From the NCBI RefSeq assembly GCF_014192335.1, contig NZ_JACHXU010000002.1, positions 389,347 to 453,346 on the forward strand: 64,000 bases of DNA, read 5' to 3'. Shown here piece by piece: positions 1-8,859 of this stretch (position 1 is the stretch's first letter; each line of letters begins with the position of its first letter). The DNA comes from Aporhodopirellula rubra (lineage in GTDB: Bacteria > Planctomycetota > Planctomycetia > Pirellulales > Pirellulaceae). The notes under the pieces were generated by a model. That model was not told the DNA's origin. It saw only the letters and a program-made list of their open reading frames with translations, and searched no databases. Position numbers and translations under genes: made by a program.

Positions 1-245
1 AGACTGATCCCAATCAATAGCAGCGTCGCCCAACACAACACTTGCATCACGATTAATGCTGGGCCGCAGTGAACCAGAACTCGCGGATGAGCGAATGTTC
101 GCGTTCGGACTAAAAAGTGAAACCCACGATTGATGACTTTTGTGATCGGGCCAACCGTTGCCCGTGGATGGAGAACTGCCATGAAGGTTTCCCCGACTCC
201 AAGGCAAGTCAACAGAAACCCGCCAGCAGTAAGGAACCAATTCAT
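1..245 (-). CDS. Partial membrane protein, possibly ion-channel related
   Basis: An open frame on the minus strand starts with ATG at 245 and runs off the left edge with no stop, so only the first 81 residues are visible. It starts with a hydrophobic helix (about residues 3-20) followed by a short charged loop and a second hydrophobic segment near residues 55-80. This layout resembles the N-terminus of two-pore potassium-channel-like proteins found in planctomycetes, but no selectivity filter is visible in this part. It begins 12 bases after the csoR stop and is probably cotranscribed with copA-csoR. Confidence 0.5.
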   Translation of the reverse strand, partial: MNWFLTAGGFLLTCLGVGETFMAVLHPRATVGPITKVINRGFHFLVRTRTFAHPRVLVHCGPALIVMQVLCWATLLLIGIS

Positions 246-257
246 CACGCTAGTTCT

Positions 258-536
258 TCACTCGCCGTATTTCCGAAAAACAGTCATCAACTCTTCGATC
301 TTCTCGTCACGTTCCTTGGCATTTCCGCTCTTGATCGCATCGCTAACGCAGGTTCGGATGTGTTGTTCCAGAACAATCTGGCCGACTTTGTTCAATGCCC
401 CGGTCGCGGCGGACAACTGCATCAGGATATCGACGCAGTACTCCTCGTCCTCGATCATACGACCAACCGCTTCAACTTGTCCGATGACACGTCGAAGTCG
501 GTTGTTAAGCTTCTTTTTCTCGTCGTCTGAGAGCAT
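258..536 (-). CDS. csoR: CsoR-family copper-sensing repressor
   Basis: 92-residue all-helical metal-sensitive repressor of the CsoR/FrmR (DUF156) family. The family's Cu(I) ligand set is visible as Cys34, His59 and Cys63, which is the C-H-C pattern of copper-specific CsoR rather than the formaldehyde or nickel sensors. The family binds operator DNA as a tetramer in the apo state and releases it on binding Cu(I). It lies 120 bases downstream of the copper ATPase on the same strand, and a CsoR-like operator sits in the copA promoter region (3139-3155), so autoregulation of the copA-csoR unit is likely. Length is normal for the family. Confidence 0.92.
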   Translation of the reverse strand: MLSDDEKKKLNNRLRRVIGQVEAVGRMIEDEEYCVDILMQLSAATGALNKVGQIVLEQHIRTCVSDAIKSGNAKERDEKIEELMTVFRKYGE

Positions 537-655
537 TCGTGAGAACTTTGGATAGGCTGGCTTTTCAAGAAGCCCGATTTTAGCGTGATAGGTCGATCGT
601 CGTTAGATGGGTCTCGATTGGCTCCGCAACAAGCGAAAGCCTACTTTGCCACAGT

Positions 656-3103
656 TTATGCGAGTTTGGCTGCACGAAGTCTCAGCGCGTTTGCGATCAC
701 GGACACACTGCTAAAACTCATCGCTGCCGCTGCAATCATGGGGCTGAGCAAGACGCCGAAGAACGGATAGAGTAACCCAGCCGCGACCGGGATACCCAGT
801 GCGTTGTAGATGAAAGCGAAGAACAAGTTCTGGCGAATGTTACTCATCGTTTTTCGGCTCAAGTTAGCAGCCGCAGCCACGCCGCGGAGATCGCCACCGA
901 CGAGCGTGACACCCGCAGATTCAATCGCAACGCCTGTCCCCGTGCCCATGGCGATCCCAACATTCGCTTCGGCAAGTGCAGGAGCGTCATTGATCCCATC
1001 CCCACACATCGCCACCGTCTTGCCCTCCTTCTTCAACTCGCGAACAAAGTCATGCTTTTCCTCAGGCGAAACCCCAGCATGAAACTCGTCGATACCCAGC
1101 CTTGATGCGACTGCTTTCGCGGTCGGTTCAGCGTCGCCAGTTAACATCACCACCTTCAATCCGAGTTCGTGCAACGTCTTCAAGGCCGCGGGCGTGCTTT
1201 GCTTGATCGGGTCAGTGATTGCGAGAATAGCTGCCAGCTTGTTGTCGATCGCCACGAACACAACCGTCGCTCCTTCGGCCTGATGCAATCCCGCTTTTTC
1301 CCTTCCCGCATCGACTCCCTCGATGCCTTGTTCGTCCAACAAGTCAGCCTTGCCAATCAACACATCATGATCATCGACGCGAGCTCGAACTCCGCCACCG
1401 GTGATACTGTTAAATTCACTTGCCTCAACAACCTGCAACTGATCCGCCTTCGCTCGGCGAACGACCGCCTGAGCCAACGGATGTTCGCTCTGTGTTTCAA
1501 CCGCGGCAGCCAATGTCAACACATCGTTATCATTCCAATCACCAAACGTCTCGACGCCAGTCACTTCCGGCCGTCCTTGCGTGAGTGTGCCAGTCTTGTC
1601 GACGACGATTGTGTCGACTTTCTCCATGACCTCAAGGACTTCTGCGTTCTTGATCAGCACGCCTTCCTTTGCACCGCGGCCCACGCCCACCATTACCGAC
1701 ATCGGCGTCGCCAGCCCCAATGCACAAGGACACGCAATGATCAGTACTGCAACGGCCGCTACGAACGCATGAGCCAGTTGCGGCTGCGGACCAAACACCG
1801 CCCATCCGATGAACGCGAGAATCGAACAAACGATCACCGCTGGCACAAAGTATCGAGCGACCACATCGACTAGTTTCTGAATCGGCGCACGACTTCGCTG
1901 AGCGTCCGCAACCATTTGCACGATGCGGTTGAGAACCGTGTCTCCGCCGACGCCGACGGCTTCCATCACAAGTGCACCGGTCTGATTCAACGTTCCGCCG
2001 GTGATTTCGTCGCCCTCGACCTTCTTCACAGGCATCGGCTCGCCTGTCAACATCGACTCATCGACGCTGCTCGACCCGCTAAGCACTTTCCCATCGACTG
2101 GAACCTTCTCACCAGGGCGAACTCGTAACCGATCACCCTTGTGTACTGAATCTAGCGAGACGTCTTCCTCGCCATCGTCTGTGATTCGGTGTGCCGTATC
2201 GGGAGCAAGTTTCATGAGTTCGCGAATCGCACCGCCAGTCTGCTGACGTGCTCGCAGTTCCAACACTTGTCCGAGCAACACCAAGGTGATGATCACCGCT
2301 GCCGCTTCAAAATACAGAGGTGGCACACCGTTCTCGAAGAAGGCTTCTGGGATCACACCCGGAAGCAGCACCACGACCAAGCTGAACAAGTACGCAGCCA
2401 AGGTTCCCAGCGCGATCAGCGAAAACATGTTCAGGTTCATCGTGCGAAACGACTTGGCTCCGCGAACCAACAACGGCCACCCGCACCAAAACACGACCGG
2501 CGTCGCAAGAGCCAATTGCAACCAACCAAACACCGCTTGGCTCATCCAATCGGCGACCCGCAAACCCACCATCGGCCCCATCGCGATCACGAGCAGTGGC
2601 ACCGACAACGCGACGCCCATCCAAAATCGGCGTTTCATGTCGGCGTACTGCTTGTCTTCACCTTCGTCAGCCAACGAGACGACCTTCGGCTCTAAATCCA
2701 TCCCGCAGATTGGGCAATCGCCAGGGCCAACCTGCTCGATCTCCGGATGCATGGGACAGGTGTAAATCGCAGTCGGGTCTGCCGGAGAATCGCTCGCCTT
2801 GGTCGATGAGTGACCACCGCAGCACGAAGACGCGGTCGGGGGTTCTCCGATCTGAATCGCCGTTTCTCCACCGCAACAAGACGAACCGCTCGATGCCTCC
2901 TTTTGCGATCGCTTTGCCAGCACGCCCGCCGGATCATCTTGAAATTTTTTCAGGCAACCATCGCTACAAAAAACATAGTGTTTGCCCTCGAAATCCACCG
3001 AACGGGGACTGTCTGCAGGCACCTTCATGCCGCAAACCGGATCAATTTGCACTGACGGATCGGCGACCGGCAATGAAGTCTCGTGTTTGTTGGCGTGGTC
3101 CAT
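656..3103 (-). CDS. copA: Copper-exporting P1B-type ATPase with YHS and HMBD N-terminal domains
   Basis: 815 residues. The N-terminus has a YHS domain (about 20-63, with CGM and FCSDGC), two CCGG clusters (76-79 and 94-97) and a heavy-metal-binding domain (about 114-140, with CPMHP and CPICGM) instead of classical CxxC ferredoxin-like domains. The P-type core follows: TGEP actuator loop (353-356), CPC transmembrane metal site (458-460), DKTGT phosphorylation motif with Asp502, and GDGINDAP in the P domain. It exports Cu(I) from the cytoplasm at ATP cost. The ATG at 3101-3103 faces the divergent copper-binding protein gene across a 117-bp control region. csoR follows on the same strand. All catalytic residues are present. 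Confidence 0.95.
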   Translation of the reverse strand: MDHANKHETSLPVADPSVQIDPVCGMKVPADSPRSVDFEGKHYVFCSDGCLKKFQDDPAGVLAKRSQKEASSGSSCCGGETAIQIGEPPTASSCCGGHSSTKASDSPADPTAIYTCPMHPEIEQVGPGDCPICGMDLEPKVVSLADEGEDKQYADMKRRFWMGVALSVPLLVIAMGPMVGLRVADWMSQAVFGWLQLALATPVVFWCGWPLLVRGAKSFRTMNLNMFSLIALGTLAAYLFSLVVVLLPGVIPEAFFENGVPPLYFEAAAVIITLVLLGQVLELRARQQTGGAIRELMKLAPDTAHRITDDGEEDVSLDSVHKGDRLRVRPGEKVPVDGKVLSGSSSVDESMLTGEPMPVKKVEGDEITGGTLNQTGALVMEAVGVGGDTVLNRIVQMVADAQRSRAPIQKLVDVVARYFVPAVIVCSILAFIGWAVFGPQPQLAHAFVAAVAVLIIACPCALGLATPMSVMVGVGRGAKEGVLIKNAEVLEVMEKVDTIVVDKTGTLTQGRPEVTGVETFGDWNDNDVLTLAAAVETQSEHPLAQAVVRRAKADQLQVVEASEFNSITGGGVRARVDDHDVLIGKADLLDEQGIEGVDAGREKAGLHQAEGATVVFVAIDNKLAAILAITDPIKQSTPAALKTLHELGLKVVMLTGDAEPTAKAVASRLGIDEFHAGVSPEEKHDFVRELKKEGKTVAMCGDGINDAPALAEANVGIAMGTGTGVAIESAGVTLVGGDLRGVAAAANLSRKTMSNIRQNLFFAFIYNALGIPVAAGLLYPFFGVLLSPMIAAAAMSFSSVSVIANALRLRAAKLA

Positions 3104-3138
3104 GATTTCTCCAGGCTGTCAAAAAGTCATTCTCCAAT

Positions 3139-3169
3139 ATACCCCATAGTGGTATGCAAGTTGCATACC
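3139..3169. promoter_or_regulatory. CsoR-like operator overlapping a perfect 19-bp palindrome
   Basis: In the divergent region between copA and the copper-binding protein gene, 3139-3155 reads ATACC-N7-GGTAT, an inverted repeat like CsoR operators. It overlaps a perfect palindrome, GGTATGCAAGTTGCATACC, at 3151-3169 with a single central base. The shared GGTAT half-site suggests two competing dimer or tetramer sites controlling both divergent genes. Binding by CsoR is inferred from family knowledge and position. Confidence 0.65.
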
Positions 3170-3220
3170 GCTAATGCAGCGGCAACGGGGCCGCATCGAC
3201 AATTTCAAAAGGAGAAACGA

Positions 3221-3553
3221 ATGAGTACTGCAACCGCATCCATGAAAGAGTGCATCGAAAACTGCCAAGAATGCCAAACGACCTGCGCTGACATGCTTAC
3301 CAGCCACTGTCTATCCGAAGGCGGCGACCACGTCGGCCAGAATCACGTCAAGCTGATGCTCGACTGCATCGCCGCTTGTGCCGCCTGCGTCGACTTCATG
3401 AGTCGCAACAGCGATCATCATGCCCACTATTGCAAAGCCTGCGCAGAAATCTGCAAAGCCTGTGCGGACAGTTGCGAGAAAGTCGGCAACATGGACAAGT
3501 GCGTCGAGTGCTGCCGCAAATGCCACGAAAGCTGCTCGTCGATGGCATCGTAA
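3221..3553 (+). CDS. Cys-rich four-helix-bundle copper-binding protein (Csp3-like)
   Basis: 110 residues, very rich in Cys and His with the repeated CxxxC/CxxC spacing of the DUF326 four-helix-bundle copper storage family. Such proteins line their core with Cys thiols and hold many Cu(I) ions. There is no signal peptide, which fits the cytosolic Csp3 type. The start at 3221 is chosen over an upstream in-frame ATG because AAGGAGA lies just upstream and the upstream extension would overlap the operator. It is divergent from copA-csoR, so export and storage are probably induced together. Confidence 0.88.
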   Translation: MSTATASMKECIENCQECQTTCADMLTSHCLSEGGDHVGQNHVKLMLDCIAACAACVDFMSRNSDHHAHYCKACAEICKACADSCEKVGNMDKCVECCRKCHESCSSMAS

Positions 3554-3577
3554 CACCGAACCGTTGGACCTAGAATG

Positions 3578-3618
3578 CAAAAACGCCGACGCCCCAATTT
3601 GGGACGTCGGCGTTTTGT
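3578..3618. terminator. Bidirectional rho-independent terminator
   Basis: A 12-bp perfect stem (AAAACGCCGACG at 3580-3591, CGTCGGCGTTTT at 3605-3616) with A-rich and T-rich flanks. Its loop holds a second small inverted repeat, CCC-AATTT-GGG. It lies between the convergent ends of the copper-binding protein gene and the 24-kb phage operon and can stop transcription from both sides. Confidence 0.9.
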
Positions 3619-3640
3619 TTGTTGCCTCGGTCGGGTATCG

Positions 3641-4123
3641 CTATTCGCTGCCACCATCGCTCGATGGCCAGTCGTCGAGAATGCCTGGATAGCTCGGCCA
3701 ATCGTCTCCCCAATCGCCGGGATGGACGACGGGATAATCGGGCATTCCAGGATAGGCTTCGCCGGGGTGACCCGGTGGCAAGTTGTCGGGAGCCGAGTAG
3801 CCAGGCGGAACGTGATAGGGATGGTCCGGCGGCAGTCGCGGCCAAACGTGAATCGGCGGCGGTGACTCGATCACAACCGGTTCTTCGGGTGGAGGCGGCC
3901 AAGGGTAATCGTCGGGCCACCACGGCGGACGTGGGCCTGGATCGGGCGTCCCAGGCGGATAGTCGTCGGGCCACACCGGTGGTGGCGGCAACGGCGGCGG
4001 TGTGAGGATGATTGGCCCATCGTCGTCTTCCTCGGGATCGTAGGGCGGTTCGCTACCAGGCGGATCAAAGGGCGGCACGAAGGGATACGGCGGCATTTCG
4101 GGATAGTCGGAAGGATACGTCAT
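3641..4123 (-). CDS. Pro/Tyr/Trp/Asp-rich protein, last gene of phage late operon
   Basis: 160 residues of low complexity dominated by Pro, Asp, Tyr and Trp, with WPDDYP occurring twice and many PP/PPPP runs; no known domain. The start at 4123 is preferred over the longer frame from 4192 because its ATG overlaps the stop of the preceding radical SAM gene as ATGA, the typical translational-coupling overlap of this operon. The product is probably extended and disordered. Its coupling to a radical SAM enzyme raises the possibility that it is that enzyme's substrate, or it may be a virion or surface component. Function unknown. Confidence 0.7.
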   Translation of the reverse strand: MTYPSDYPEMPPYPFVPPFDPPGSEPPYDPEEDDDGPIILTPPPLPPPPVWPDDYPPGTPDPGPRPPWWPDDYPWPPPPEEPVVIESPPPIHVWPRLPPDHPYHVPPGYSAPDNLPPGHPGEAYPGMPDYPVVHPGDWGDDWPSYPGILDDWPSSDGGSE

Positions 4124-4929
4124 TGCAGGGCACTCCGTTGCAAAGGATTGGGATGGGAGAATGCAGTGCGTTTGCTGGGGCACAAGCCGCACTGCGGAAT
4201 GGATTTGGTTTCGAGGAACGTTTGCAATTCACTGTCAGTGGCTTCGTGCGAACACGCTTGGTAGTCGCGGAAAAGTTGCCACTGCGGCAGATCATGCAAA
4301 CGCAGTTTGGATTCGAGCTTGGCGAAGTAGGCCAGTGCGGGACATTTCCAAAGCCTGCCTTCATGAAGCTGTGTGCAAGTTTTCTGCATGCAGACTTTGA
4401 ACGCGGCGTCCGGCCTTGAGCTGAACGGCATTGGTTTACCGTTGGCCACCATGTATTGCCGCATCCAGCCGCGATGCGACTGTCGTATTTTGATGCAGAT
4501 GCCGGGAAACTGTTCTCGCCAGCGCCAAACGAGGTGTTTGACGTCGCGGAATCGTTTGACGTATTCGTCGTGCGTTCCGTGCTGGCTGACTTCGAGTCGG
4601 CATCTCGTTTCGACGAGTACTTTCGGCAGCTCGGGAAACCGATGCAGGAAAAACCCGTTGGATACCAGCATCAAGTCGCTGTCCCAATGCTGCCTAGCGA
4701 GCTTGATATGTTCCAGAATGGCGGGATTCAACAGTGGCTCGCCCCCGAGCAACGCAAACCGAGTCGGCTTCAGGCGATTCGACCACTTCTGATAGTCGGC
4801 ATCGGCTTGCTCGATCGTCGGAATCTTGCCGGCCAATCGGTGGTTTGAATAGTGTGAACACTGCTGGCACGACAAATTACAACCGTGTGCCAAGTGGTAT
4901 TCAAGTGCCGGTAAGTTGTAGCGATGCAT
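4120..4929 (-). CDS. Radical SAM protein
   Basis: 269 residues. The CNLSCQQC motif near residue 18 is the CxxxCxxC cluster that binds the SAM-cleaving 4Fe-4S centre, and LLGGEPLLNP is the GGEP SAM-binding motif. Further Cys residues in the C-terminal half (CMQKTC, KCPA, CGLC) suggest an auxiliary Fe-S cluster of SPASM or twitch type. ATG at 4929 is chosen over 4977 because AAGGAGGA lies immediately upstream. Relatives often sit in glycan clusters, as here beside four glycosyltransferase genes. It may modify a sugar or the downstream Pro-rich protein. Substrate unknown. Confidence 0.8.
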   Translation of the reverse strand: MHRYNLPALEYHLAHGCNLSCQQCSHYSNHRLAGKIPTIEQADADYQKWSNRLKPTRFALLGGEPLLNPAILEHIKLARQHWDSDLMLVSNGFFLHRFPELPKVLVETRCRLEVSQHGTHDEYVKRFRDVKHLVWRWREQFPGICIKIRQSHRGWMRQYMVANGKPMPFSSRPDAAFKVCMQKTCTQLHEGRLWKCPALAYFAKLESKLRLHDLPQWQLFRDYQACSHEATDSELQTFLETKSIPQCGLCPSKRTAFSHPNPLQRSALQ

Positions 4930-5926
4930 CGGCGTCCTCCTTGACGCGAAGGCGGAAACGTCGAGCGTTGATTCCAAGCTGCAGCAGAAAACGGGTTAAC
5001 ACCAAGTGCGACGATCCAGTTTCGGTATGGCTGAGCATGCGTCGATCCAATCGGGCTGGTTCGTCCGACCACTGGCCTATGACAATCAATTCTGGATAGA
5101 TAGCCAGCAAGTTCGCGGCGAGTTGCGGTGTAAAAATCGGACCGATGTCATATTCGGCTGGCGGATCGTTACGCCATTGCTGCATCAGTTGTTGCGTTTG
5201 ACCGTTGCCTGGAAATGGCAACTCCGGTGGATCCCGCCGTTGCCAACGACAATCGCCAAGCAGAGCCTTCGACCTGCCGACGAAATGATAGACATAGGAT
5301 TGCATCACCGGATTGGTTGCCCAGGCTGGCGAGTAGACCATGCTGACGTTGAAATCGGGCGGCAGGAATGTGATATAGCCAGGATGGTCGTTGTAGAGCT
5401 GGTTGATGATTAGCGACTCGTCAGTGGCTTGGTCGCTGGCTCCCCAGGTTGGAATCAAATGCCGGATGATGCGAGCAAACATCGGCCCATACATTTCCGC
5501 GCCATACAGATAAAGGCCTCCGTTGGGATGCAACCAAGTCGGCGCGGGACGCACGGCGCACCGCCTCGCCCAGATCTCTTGTGCTCGCTGCTGCCAACCA
5601 CCATTGTCGATGCGGTTGTTCGCCGACTGACGCTCTGCGACCAATCCAAACTGGTTCGGAGCCAGCAAATCAAATGGCGAAGGGCAATCCGATCGAATCA
5701 GCATGTCGTTGTCGAGTTGCAGCACGTGCGCCGACCCGACTTTTCGATGCACGTGATCGCAGACAAACATCTTCTGCCAAAACGGATGCACAGGTTGCAG
5801 ATGCTCGCCGATCCATAGCACCTCCGCGCCCCATCGTTTCGCGGCAGCCTCATAGCTTTCTCGCACGTTCTGTGATGCTCGCCGCGGTGGCAAGTCGAGA
5901 ACGGCAATCACTCGCTTCATTTCCAT
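4901..5926 (-). CDS. GT-A type glycosyltransferase
   Basis: 341 residues. The segment LQLDNDMLI near residue 93 has the acidic DxD-type metal and nucleotide-sugar site of GT-A enzymes, and PNGGLYLYGAEM and DQATDESLI resemble acceptor-side motifs of GT8/GT32-like proteins. There is no signal peptide or membrane segment. The C-terminal ~70 residues are not recognised. It overlaps the upstream GT2 gene by 10 bases and the radical SAM gene by 29 bases, so it belongs to the same operon. The most likely role is adding sugars to a phage structural protein. Donor and acceptor cannot be read from sequence. Confidence 0.7.
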   Translation of the reverse strand: MEMKRVIAVLDLPPRRASQNVRESYEAAAKRWGAEVLWIGEHLQPVHPFWQKMFVCDHVHRKVGSAHVLQLDNDMLIRSDCPSPFDLLAPNQFGLVAERQSANNRIDNGGWQQRAQEIWARRCAVRPAPTWLHPNGGLYLYGAEMYGPMFARIIRHLIPTWGASDQATDESLIINQLYNDHPGYITFLPPDFNVSMVYSPAWATNPVMQSYVYHFVGRSKALLGDCRWQRRDPPELPFPGNGQTQQLMQQWRNDPPAEYDIGPIFTPQLAANLLAIYPELIVIGQWSDEPARLDRRMLSHTETGSSHLVLTRFLLQLGINARRFRLRVKEDADASLQLTGT

Positions 5927-6630
5927 ACAACCTTCTCCAATCCGTGTTTGCGAAGTCCAGCTTCCAGATACTCGGGTCGACGACGAACGTAGCCTGGCGG
6001 GTCGACGTGCTCATGTCTGAATGAGTGATTCAAATCAACGGCGACGTTCATGCCGGCGATCTTCGCTCGCCAGAAGAAATCCCAGTGTTCTTCGACCTTG
6101 AGCGATTCGTCCCAGCGGATCGCCTGCAGGATGTCGCGATAGGCAACAAAGCAGTTGCCGACGTAGTGACACCAGCGAATCGAGCGCCGCTGCCTGTAAC
6201 TGCCGAATGCGATCCGCAGAGTTCTCCCGTCGACTCGTAGCATTCGAGGACGCTCCTCGTTGTTACTGAGCGCCGCCAGTAGATCAAGATCGTGATGTTT
6301 GTTGAGCGTCGCGATCAAATCAGGCAATCGCGTTTGATTGGTGACGAGATGATCGTCATCGGCGAAGATGACGATCGGTGTGTCGCCAGCATCGAGCAAC
6401 CGATTGCGACCCGCGGAGAGACCGATGTCGTACTCGGTCTCAATCAGTCGGTCGACCATTGCGGCTTCGTCGGGGCACACAGCCGAGAATCGCAGTTCTG
6501 GTTGTCCATCATCGAGGACGTGGATCAGCGGACGGTTTTCGCCATAGTGATCGTGAATGCTGCGAACGAGTGCGGCACAGCAATGCGGACGATGAATCGT
6601 CTTGATGCAGAAAGTGGCTTGATTACGCAC
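5917..6630 (-). CDS. GT2-like glycosyltransferase (paralogue 1)
   Basis: 237 residues. It starts at a GTG (6628-6630) with AGGAGG nine bases upstream; the longer frame to 6939 lies inside the previous gene and is not used. It opens with TFCIKTIHRP and has VIFADDDHL as the metal/nucleotide-binding acidic motif, and WDESLKVEEHWDFFWRAK near the C-terminus. That last motif resembles the acceptor region of beta-1,4-GalNAc-transferase-like GT12/GT2 enzymes. It is clearly a tandem duplicate of the next upstream gene (6623-7387), which shares all three motifs. Soluble, cytoplasmic, cotranscribed with its paralogue. Confidence 0.78.
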   Translation of the reverse strand: MRNQATFCIKTIHRPHCCAALVRSIHDHYGENRPLIHVLDDGQPELRFSAVCPDEAAMVDRLIETEYDIGLSAGRNRLLDAGDTPIVIFADDDHLVTNQTRLPDLIATLNKHHDLDLLAALSNNEERPRMLRVDGRTLRIAFGSYRQRRSIRWCHYVGNCFVAYRDILQAIRWDESLKVEEHWDFFWRAKIAGMNVAVDLNHSFRHEHVDPPGYVRRRPEYLEAGLRKHGLEKVVWK

Positions 6631-7387
6631 GGACGATTTGACCTCCTGGATAACGCAAAGAATGGAAACCGTGTTTACGAAGCCCCATCGCTCGGAACTT
6701 GGATCTGCCACGCAGGTCGCGGTAGCCAGTGCCGGCAACGTGGGCATGGACGACGGAACAATCGGTCGCGACCGCGATCTGCAGCTTCGAGAGATGACTC
6801 GCTCGATAGAAGAACTCCCAATGCTCGTAAGTTTTAAGGGCTTCGTCCCAACGCAGCGTCGCGATCGTTTCCTTACGAGCCAGAAACGCGTTGCTGACCA
6901 TGTCGCACCACGCGACGGTGCCGATGCGTTTCTTCTCACCGCGGTGCATCCAGATGCGTTTTCCGTTCATCAGTGGCGAAAGCATCGTGGGGCGACCACC
7001 TCCACCTTGGCGGACGGCGAGGATGTCGAGTTCATGCGTGGCGAAGTACTCGCAAACGCGGTCGATGTGAAAGTCCGCCGTGACAACGTGATCGTCGTCG
7101 AGCAGAAAGATGTACTCCGTGTGCGATGCGTCGATCGCTGCGTTACGTCCGACTCCAACGCCCACATCGTGCCGATCCAGATTGATGATCGTGCAATGCT
7201 TGGCGGTTTCTGGATACTTCTCGCTAAAACGTAGTTCAGGTCGCCCGTCATCGACGACGACGATCGTTGGGTTAGCAATGTGCTCACGCAGCGATTCGAC
7301 AAGACGATGGCAGGAGCACGGACGGTGAATCGTCTTGATGCAGAACGTGATGTCTGCGGTTGAAATCTGTTTCGTCATTTTGCTCAC
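6623..7387 (-). CDS. GT2-like glycosyltransferase (paralogue 2)
   Basis: 254 residues with TFCIKTIHRP at the start of the GT-A fold, VVVDDGRPELRF after the first Rossmann strand, YIFLLDDDHVV as the DxD-like metal site, and WDEALKTYEHWEFFYRA near the end. Related to GT12/GT2 enzymes that extend glycans with HexNAc, by motif resemblance only. It overlaps the upstream GT25-sulfotransferase gene by 4 bases (ATGA) and the downstream paralogue by 8. The pair probably adds successive sugars of one glycan. Confidence 0.8.
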   Translation of the reverse strand: MSKMTKQISTADITFCIKTIHRPCSCHRLVESLREHIANPTIVVVDDGRPELRFSEKYPETAKHCTIINLDRHDVGVGVGRNAAIDASHTEYIFLLDDDHVVTADFHIDRVCEYFATHELDILAVRQGGGGRPTMLSPLMNGKRIWMHRGEKKRIGTVAWCDMVSNAFLARKETIATLRWDEALKTYEHWEFFYRASHLSKLQIAVATDCSVVHAHVAGTGYRDLRGRSKFRAMGLRKHGFHSLRYPGGQIVRA

Positions 7388-8859
7388 CCAAACTTCCGGA
7401 GATCAGGATTGACGTGCTCGATCGCCGACTGGATTTCATCCTGCGTCGGCGTGATGCCGAGAAACTCGACAAGATTGCCGATCACTTCCTCGGGATACGT
7501 CACCAACTCGGCGAACTCGATCCGGAACACTGGCACGTCGGGATGCTCGGCGATGAAGTTGTCTCGGTGATCGCGAAGACTTCGCTGCAGAACTTCGCAC
7601 TCCTCGTCGTTTGCCGCGAACCATTGGCCACGATGCTTTTCGCTACGGTTCTGAAGTGAGCGAATCGACGCTTCGATGTCTCGTTCGACGGAGATGATTC
7701 GCAGTGAATCCCCCAGTCCGGCGTGAAGGTGATTCACGAAGTGGCACAGGTGCGGATACTTCGCTCCAGCGACCGTCTTGTCGCGATTGGCTTCAGATTT
7801 GCGACTGACGATCCACGACTTAAGCATCTGAGTCAGTTGATCGTCGCTAACATTCGGTTCGGTCGCCGGGAAACGCATCACCTTTTCGCAAAGCTGTGCC
7901 AGACCGACTGCCTCGCCGCCTCCAGTCGCTTCGTAGCCACCGAGTTGGTTGCCCATGTGAACGCCCAGATGATGCATGACCATCGCGACGCACGACGTGC
8001 CGGCGCGGTGCGGACCAAGCACGGCAAAGAACGGTGCGTCCGAATGGTCAGCGTTCTTGGCGTCATTGAAGAATCGCGTTTGACTCCATTTGCGACCGCA
8101 GATGTTCGATTTGGTCGGCAACTGTCCAACGAGCCAGCGATCGGGCGTGTAGACCGCGATGGATTCCTTTTGGATGTTCTTTCCCTGGACGAGCGCTTGA
8201 TAGCGACGCTGGATCAATCGACCGAGGTGATGGTCGATGTGATGCTTGGTGTGCCAGTCGTTCCAAGTGAGATGGCGATACAGCGTCTTCATCGCCTCGC
8301 GTCCGCGCACCATGAACGCGTGTGTTCGATTCACGTTATAGGGGCGATAGACGTGTTCGCTGACCTTGTGCGGCGGATTCTTGCCAGCGTAAAGATGCTG
8401 GCCGCCGAGATACGCCATGCCCCAGTCGGCTGGCAGTTCCGCGATGAATTGTTGCAGTCTTTCGCAGAAGTCATCACCAAACCCTGCGTCGTCTTCAAAC
8501 ACGACGTACGAGTCGATGTGTTCGAGCAGGCACTTTTCGAGAATCAGCAGATGCGATCGGTAACATCCCCAGGCTCCGTTGCCTGCTCGCCACTGCGGGG
8601 GCGTTGCGACGCGGCGGCCGTCGATCGCGGCGAACCGTTCGGGTTCGGGGAACGGCCACGGCTCGGGAAGCTGCCGCATCCAATCCTGCAGTCGATCGTC
8701 GCGGCGATCGAGATTCATCAAGAAGCAGCGTTCAACGATCGAATTCGTCCTCCGGATCGTCTTGGTCTGGTTCGGGTGCCCCTTCGGGGAATTTTCGCTC
8801 GTACTTGCGGATGGCAGTTTTGACGAGACTGCGGGCGACTGTTGCTGTAAACCTTCCAT
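7384..8859 (-). CDS. Fusion of GT25-like glycosyltransferase and sulfotransferase
   Basis: About 491 residues from ATG 8859. The N-terminal half has FLMNLDRRDDRL, the start of GT25 (LPS/collagen glucosyltransferase-like) enzymes, and VVFEDDA, its acidic metal site. The C-terminal half, from FFAVLGPHRAGTS, has the PAPS-binding P-loop of sulfotransferases and ends with YPEEVIGNLVEFLGI, typical of that fold. One polypeptide could therefore transfer a sugar and sulfate the glycan. The start is uncertain: ATG at 8859 has AGAGGA upstream but overlaps the previous gene by 128 bases. A later start near 8710, just before the NLDRR motif, is possible. Confidence 0.75.
   Translation of the reverse strand: MEGLQQQSPAVSSKLPSASTSENSPKGHPNQTKTIRRTNSIVERCFLMNLDRRDDRLQDWMRQLPEPWPFPEPERFAAIDGRRVATPPQWRAGNGAWGCYRSHLLILEKCLLEHIDSYVVFEDDAGFGDDFCERLQQFIAELPADWGMAYLGGQHLYAGKNPPHKVSEHVYRPYNVNRTHAFMVRGREAMKTLYRHLTWNDWHTKHHIDHHLGRLIQRRYQALVQGKNIQKESIAVYTPDRWLVGQLPTKSNICGRKWSQTRFFNDAKNADHSDAPFFAVLGPHRAGTSCVAMVMHHLGVHMGNQLGGYEATGGGEAVGLAQLCEKVMRFPATEPNVSDDQLTQMLKSWIVSRKSEANRDKTVAGAKYPHLCHFVNHLHAGLGDSLRIISVERDIEASIRSLQNRSEKHRGQWFAANDEECEVLQRSLRDHRDNFIAEHPDVPVFRIEFAELVTYPEEVIGNLVEFLGITPTQDEIQSAIEHVNPDLRKFG

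Noticed and set aside
117-555. Two plus-strand frames over csoR
   Set aside because: CsoR on the minus strand has its full ligand set; the plus frames have no recognised features.
7723-8823. 366-residue plus-strand frame
   Set aside because: Antisense of the GT25-sulfotransferase gene, whose motifs are on the minus strand.
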